The translations under genes were made by a program, and so were the position numbers. From positions 62,001 through 126,000 of the forward strand of contig NZ_JAEKPD010000014.1 in the NCBI RefSeq assembly GCF_016412875.1: 64,000 nucleotides of DNA, given 5' to 3'. Source of the DNA: Palleronia pontilimi (lineage in GTDB: Bacteria > Pseudomonadota > Alphaproteobacteria > Rhodobacterales > Rhodobacteraceae). Below are positions 60,703-64,000 of this stretch, in pieces; the first letter of the stretch is position 1; the number at the start of each line of letters is the position of its first letter. The notes under the pieces were generated by a model. The model had not been told where the DNA came from, made no database searches, and worked only from the letters and a program-made list of their open reading frames with translations.

Positions 60703-62498
60703 ACTTGTAGCCACTCAATGGCATCATTGATGTAACCGGGAAGCTCAGTGCATTCATTGGCAAAGCGAGAAGCGACTTGCGCGAAGCGGGCTTTGCCGAA
60801 ACGCTTAGCTGTGTTCAGTACCTTGTCCCGACACTCTTCCAACAGCTCTGCCTCGCGTTCATCCACAATGAAGTCATCGAGTTCATCCCGTGCGGCTTCC
60901 AGATCGGCGGTGATGTTGGGGGCTCCTAATGTGCGGCACGTCTCGATGAACATGTTTAAGGTCTCAAGGCAGACCAATTCTCTCTCGAAAGTCGTTTCAC
61001 CAAGGAAGACATGAACGAAGTCGCTGTTGAGGGCCGTAAGCGCATGACCATCGAGGGGGTCCACATCATCATCCGCATCTGAGGGTTTGAGATCGGCATC
61101 GGCAACGATAGCGCATTTCTTCTCTAGGCCTCCCGCGCGGAAGAGCTTGGAATAGACCTCAAAATGCACGCCATAGATCGACGTGATCGAGATGCCCAGG
61201 CGTTCTAGATTGATGCCCAAAACCGCCTCCGCCAATGCAGGAATGAGAAACAACTCTGCTGGACCTTCGACCAACATCACTTTTCGGGCAAAAAGCAAGT
61301 TGTTTTTGGTGGCATCCAGATATCTCTCAAGATCAGCGATATCGTTTGCGTCCAGCGTCGGTGTCTTGGACAGCGTGGATGCGGCGATGCTGGCATCAGC
61401 GCGACGGGTCAGAGAGATGAAGGTTGCGAATGGCGCTTGCGAGGTGACTTGGGTCGAGTGACTGCTCAAAATCACTTGGACTTTGGTTTGTTCCAAAGCG
61501 ATCAGAAGAGAGGCTTGCAACTGCGGATGCAAATGTGCCTCCGGCTCTTCAATCAAAAGGAGCTGTCCTGCAGTCGTAGCTTTAGAAATGCGTCGTTTGA
61601 GATATTCGATCAGGATTGCGATGTAGAGAATGTTGTTCATCCCCAATCCATTGCGAGATGGCTCGAAACTTTGAAGGACATGATCAGAGAGAAGAATTTT
61701 CAGGTTACGGATGATCGCCTGAAACGTCGCGGCGGAAAGTCCCAACGTCGCGCCCATCTCGAAGGCTGGTCCCGAGACCGCCTTGAATGAGCTGTCAATG
61801 GCTTGGGCGATTTCGGCAATGGTCTTCGAAGCTTCGATCTCGGCATTCGCATCGGTTAGGATTGCCACCAAGGCCTCTTGCTCGGCATCGGGCACATCAA
61901 ACGCTTCGATTAAACGAACTAGGGGTGAGTGATGTGGCTGGCGCAAATCGGCTTCCACATCCCGCAAAGCGGGCAGATTGACGACAAGATAAGATGATAG
62001 ATCACCAAAGCGGACGGTCTCGCCGATACTGTCCATATCCCATGTGATTTCTGTTAGATCGACAGTCGCATCACCTCCACGCAGCTCCCAAGTGTAATCG
62101 TCAAGCGTCAGCTCGCCTGGAACGATCTCTCCAAGGGCTAGCTTTTCTCGAATGGCGGGCCGTGGTCGAAAGCGGAAAAAAACACGAGCTCGATCGGCTT
62201 CAAGTTTCCACTGACACACTAAGGCTTCTTCATTGACGATGCCTTCGAAGTCTGTGAGCTCGATGCCGATCAAAACTTGACTTGGGTGAGAGATGTCTAC
62301 CGACGCATGAATATCCTCTCGAATTAACGAGCGAAAGACTGACGGAAGGTTGACATCCACACAAATCTGAATCGCTCTGAAGAGCGCCGTTTTGCCGGTA
62401 TTGTTCTCGCCGATGATGCACGTGATGTCGTTCTCAAGAGTTATATCTAGAGATTTAAAGCTACGAAAATTCTGAATTACGATGCGGGAAATCTTCAT
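60699..62498 (-). CDS. gajA: OLD-family ATPase/TOPRIM nuclease GajA (Gabija-type defence)
   Basis: A 599-residue OLD nuclease. The N-terminal ABC-like ATPase has IQNFRSFKSLDITLENDITC, Walker A GENNTGKT (~30-37) and Walker B LLLIEEPEAHLHPQLQ with ILSSHSTQV. The C-terminal TOPRIM domain has VMLVEGPAELFLIPAL (Glu) and CAIVADADLKPSDADDD (DxD). Coupled by a four-base overlap to a UvrD-like helicase, it matches Gabija gene order and size (GajA ~580). GajA cuts phage DNA when nucleotide levels fall. Both genes appear intact and have lower GC than the chromosomal part. Confidence 0.88.
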   Translation of the reverse strand: MKISRIVIQNFRSFKSLDITLENDITCIIGENNTGKTALFRAIQICVDVNLPSVFRSLIREDIHASVDISHPSQVLIGIELTDFEGIVNEEALVCQWKLEADRARVFFRFRPRPAIREKLALGEIVPGELTLDDYTWELRGGDATVDLTEITWDMDSIGETVRFGDLSSYLVVNLPALRDVEADLRQPHHSPLVRLIEAFDVPDAEQEALVAILTDANAEIEASKTIAEIAQAIDSSFKAVSGPAFEMGATLGLSAATFQAIIRNLKILLSDHVLQSFEPSRNGLGMNNILYIAILIEYLKRRISKATTAGQLLLIEEPEAHLHPQLQASLLIALEQTKVQVILSSHSTQVTSQAPFATFISLTRRADASIAASTLSKTPTLDANDIADLERYLDATKNNLLFARKVMLVEGPAELFLIPALAEAVLGINLERLGISITSIYGVHFEVYSKLFRAGGLEKKCAIVADADLKPSDADDDVDPLDGHALTALNSDFVHVFLGETTFERELVCLETLNMFIETCRTLGAPNITADLEAARDELDDFIVDEREAELLEECRDKVLNTAKRFGKARFAQVASRFANECTELPGYINDAIEWLQV

Positions 62499-62797
62499 AA
62501 GTGTCTTTCAATTTTGAGCGCAAGAAGAGCGTTTTTATGCAACAATGGCAAGCATTTGTATTTTGATGCGAGGACCGAACGCCGTCCTAACGATTCAGTT
62601 AAGTTTGCACACGAAAGACGAGCCCCAGCATTGGCTTAAAAGGAGCAAGCGTTGATTCGGAACCAATGGCTACTTTTCAGATTGCATTGCTGAGATGGGG
62701 TACATGCAGAGAAAGTCCGGTTTCCGCCCTTTCCTCGGGGAAGCTACCCGGCCCAAAGCCGTCATTCGTGGAACTACAGGGAGACACCGCTCTCAGC

Positions 62798-63388
62798 TTA
62801 CTTTGCATTGCAGTGGGAAACAGATTCCTGAAGAACATCGCTGAGTTGGTCCCGATCTTGTGTATTAACCAGCAACAACTCCGGGCTGGAGCGAATGGTC
62901 ATGTGGAGTTGACCATCGCACTGATAGAGAATTCGGTAGGTGCCGGCAGAAGAAAAGTCTATTGACCCTATAAAGTCGGTTAGCGAGCGATCCGAAAATT
63001 CGTTCTTCAAAAAATTCTGCAATTCTGCACTTAAAGCTCGTTGGTAGGAGCTGGATGAAGAGTTAAGGGAAAAATGCACTACAGTTTCCGGTAGGGAAGA
63101 ACGCGTCGAACGCTCCACCGTCAAAGACCCCGGCGCGATAGCACTCATGTTGTAAAAGTAGATCGCTTCTCGGATTTTTCCGCCATCACCGCATGGTAAC
63201 CGGCCGGGAAACTTTAGCTTTAGCACACAAGCCTCAGCGTGAGCAGATACCGTCCGATTATCCTCGTAGCCATCGAATCGAAATTCCTGGACTAACTCGA
63301 ATAGGGCCGATTTCTCATCAGGGGAAGATTGTGCGAACGATGCTGTGAAGAAAAGCAAGGTAGCAGCTAAGATATAGGAGTTAGGCAC
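62798..63388 (-). CDS. Exported hypothetical protein
   Basis: A 196-residue protein with a signal peptide (YILAATLLFFTASFAQS) and a mature domain with three Cys (EACVLKL, GRLPCGDGG, LYQCDGQ) plus one at the end. No family is recognised. I prefer the GTG at 63388, preceded by GGAG six bases upstream and giving a normal signal peptide; an ATG at 63436 would add 16 residues. It lies just beyond gajA, at the right edge of the low-GC island. Confidence 0.6.
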   Translation of the reverse strand: MPNSYILAATLLFFTASFAQSSPDEKSALFELVQEFRFDGYEDNRTVSAHAEACVLKLKFPGRLPCGDGGKIREAIYFYNMSAIAPGSLTVERSTRSSLPETVVHFSLNSSSSSYQRALSAELQNFLKNEFSDRSLTDFIGSIDFSSAGTYRILYQCDGQLHMTIRSSPELLLVNTQDRDQLSDVLQESVSHCNAK

Positions 63389-63575
63389 AAGTTGCTCCGA
63401 TGCGGCTTGCCTCCATAAGGTGATGGTGCGGATCAACAGTCAACCAGAGAGTCTTGGCAGCTTTCGGATCAATCGACTCAACTTTGTAAATGCAGCGAAT
63501 GTCCGAGATCCGGCTTGGTGACTGGGGTCGCGCACCAGCAGCGAACGACCGCTTCCCGCCCTCCGTGTAGTACAC
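63381..63575 (-). CDS. Short ORF overlapping the exported protein start, possibly a remnant
   Basis: A 64-codon frame that ends eight bases inside the next gene, compatible with coupling. It has only a GTG start without a ribosome site, and the open frame continues upstream to a TAG near 63650, so it may be the tail of a lost gene. No family recognised. Confidence 0.25.
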   Translation of the reverse strand: MYYTEGGKRSFAAGARPQSPSRISDIRCIYKVESIDPKAAKTLWLTVDPHHHLMEASRIGATCA

Positions 63576-64000
63576 GGGTGCAACAGTTTCGGTCGTCGAT
63601 TGCTCTTGATGGGCACTTGCAGCTCTCGTTGTAGACCATCCAACAAACTATGATTCCGACAGTTGCAGTGCTCCAGCACGATTGGTCCTAGGGGTGATGC
63701 AAAGCCTAGTTTTTGGCCGGACAACGCAGCACCAGAATACACGCAAAAACTAGCCATAGAGATTCTGTGACCCCAGCGTTAGTGCCGGGATCGCCTTGAG
63801 CGATAGACAGAGTTGGAGATCGACGGGCTCGCGCCCCCTCACCCCAACCCTGACAGTTTCCAAATCCTGTTGATCCGCCTGCCATCCCGGCAGGTCCGAG
63901 AAAACCGGCAAGCGCCGCCTGTGGCGTCGGTTCCGGTCGAGAATTCCGGTTCCTCCCACGCGCAGGCGCGCGGTTCCCTCCCAAATTCACGCCCTCCACC
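63576..64000. other. Right edge of window, no gene recognised
   Basis: GC rises again after about 63780. Open frames on the minus strand lack family features. The change in composition may mark the island boundary, but no tRNA or attachment repeat was found. Confidence 0.4.

Noticed and set aside
63706-63999. Minus-strand frames at the right edge as genes
   Set aside because: No ribosome site, no motifs and two overlapping frames of equal quality; nothing to choose between them.

Overview
The window is high-GC DNA from an alphaproteobacterium, most likely a marine or soil member of the Rhodobacterales (Roseobacter/Paracoccaceae). The evidence is the gene content: a urtABCDE urea transporter beside a urease accessory gene, TRAP and CUT2-type ABC transporters, RTX/Hint exoproteins, and Ti-type traA/traC/traD mobilization genes. 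No tRNA, rRNA or CRISPR array was recognised. All calls come from reading the sequence; no database search was run.

Layout. 1-7.4 kb: nitrogen scavenging, with the 5' part of ureD reading out of the left edge and the divergent urtABCDE operon, preceded by a small exported protein and a possible sigma-54 promoter. 7.6-10.5 kb: a membrane-fusion protein and a BcsA-like processive glycosyltransferase, resembling the bgsBA genes for mixed-linkage beta-glucan. 10.6-11.9 kb: a wrecked CheB/CheR-kinase-receiver hybrid. 12.5-18.6 kb: a 2047-residue RTX protein with an internal lectin-like segment and a C-terminal Hint domain. 18.7-19.6 kb: htpX.

19.8-28.5 kb is a catabolic cluster: a GntR/FCD regulator fused to an Ldh_2 dehydrogenase, a DctPQM TRAP transporter, an SDR, a BKACE (DUF849) enzyme, a DUF1537 acid-sugar kinase and a PdxA2-type dehydrogenase. 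Together they suggest uptake and breakdown of a four-carbon sugar acid such as threonate or erythronate. 29.0-35.2 kb is a second sugar cluster: a BtpA/SgcQ-like protein diverging from a CUT2 ABC transporter, a LacI-type DNA-binding domain fused to a PfkB kinase, and a second PfkB kinase. A shared inverted repeat, TTGAA-N4-TTCAA, marks the divergent promoter region.

35.2-47 kb is a worn region: an IS110 remnant, two broken copies of a small XRE-like gene, an ankyrin protein, an HbpS-like protein with a response regulator and a multiply frameshifted kinase, a LysR regulator, two divergent transglutaminase-like proteins, and a beta-helix protein with 159-bp tandem repeats that has lost its N terminus.

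46.9-62.5 kb is a mobile, defence-rich island with lower GC in parts. It holds an antiviral-type reverse transcriptase truncated at an IS3 scar, a P4-type integrase, a complete IS3-family element, traD-traC-oriT-traA, an AlpA-type regulator, a divergent FRG-domain / ComEC-type MBL pair, and a Gabija-like gajAB pair. The most novel-looking items are the two regulator-enzyme fusions and the FRG/MBL pair beside Gabija. A recurrent feature is a strong GC hairpin directly after each of the three transporter binding-protein genes.
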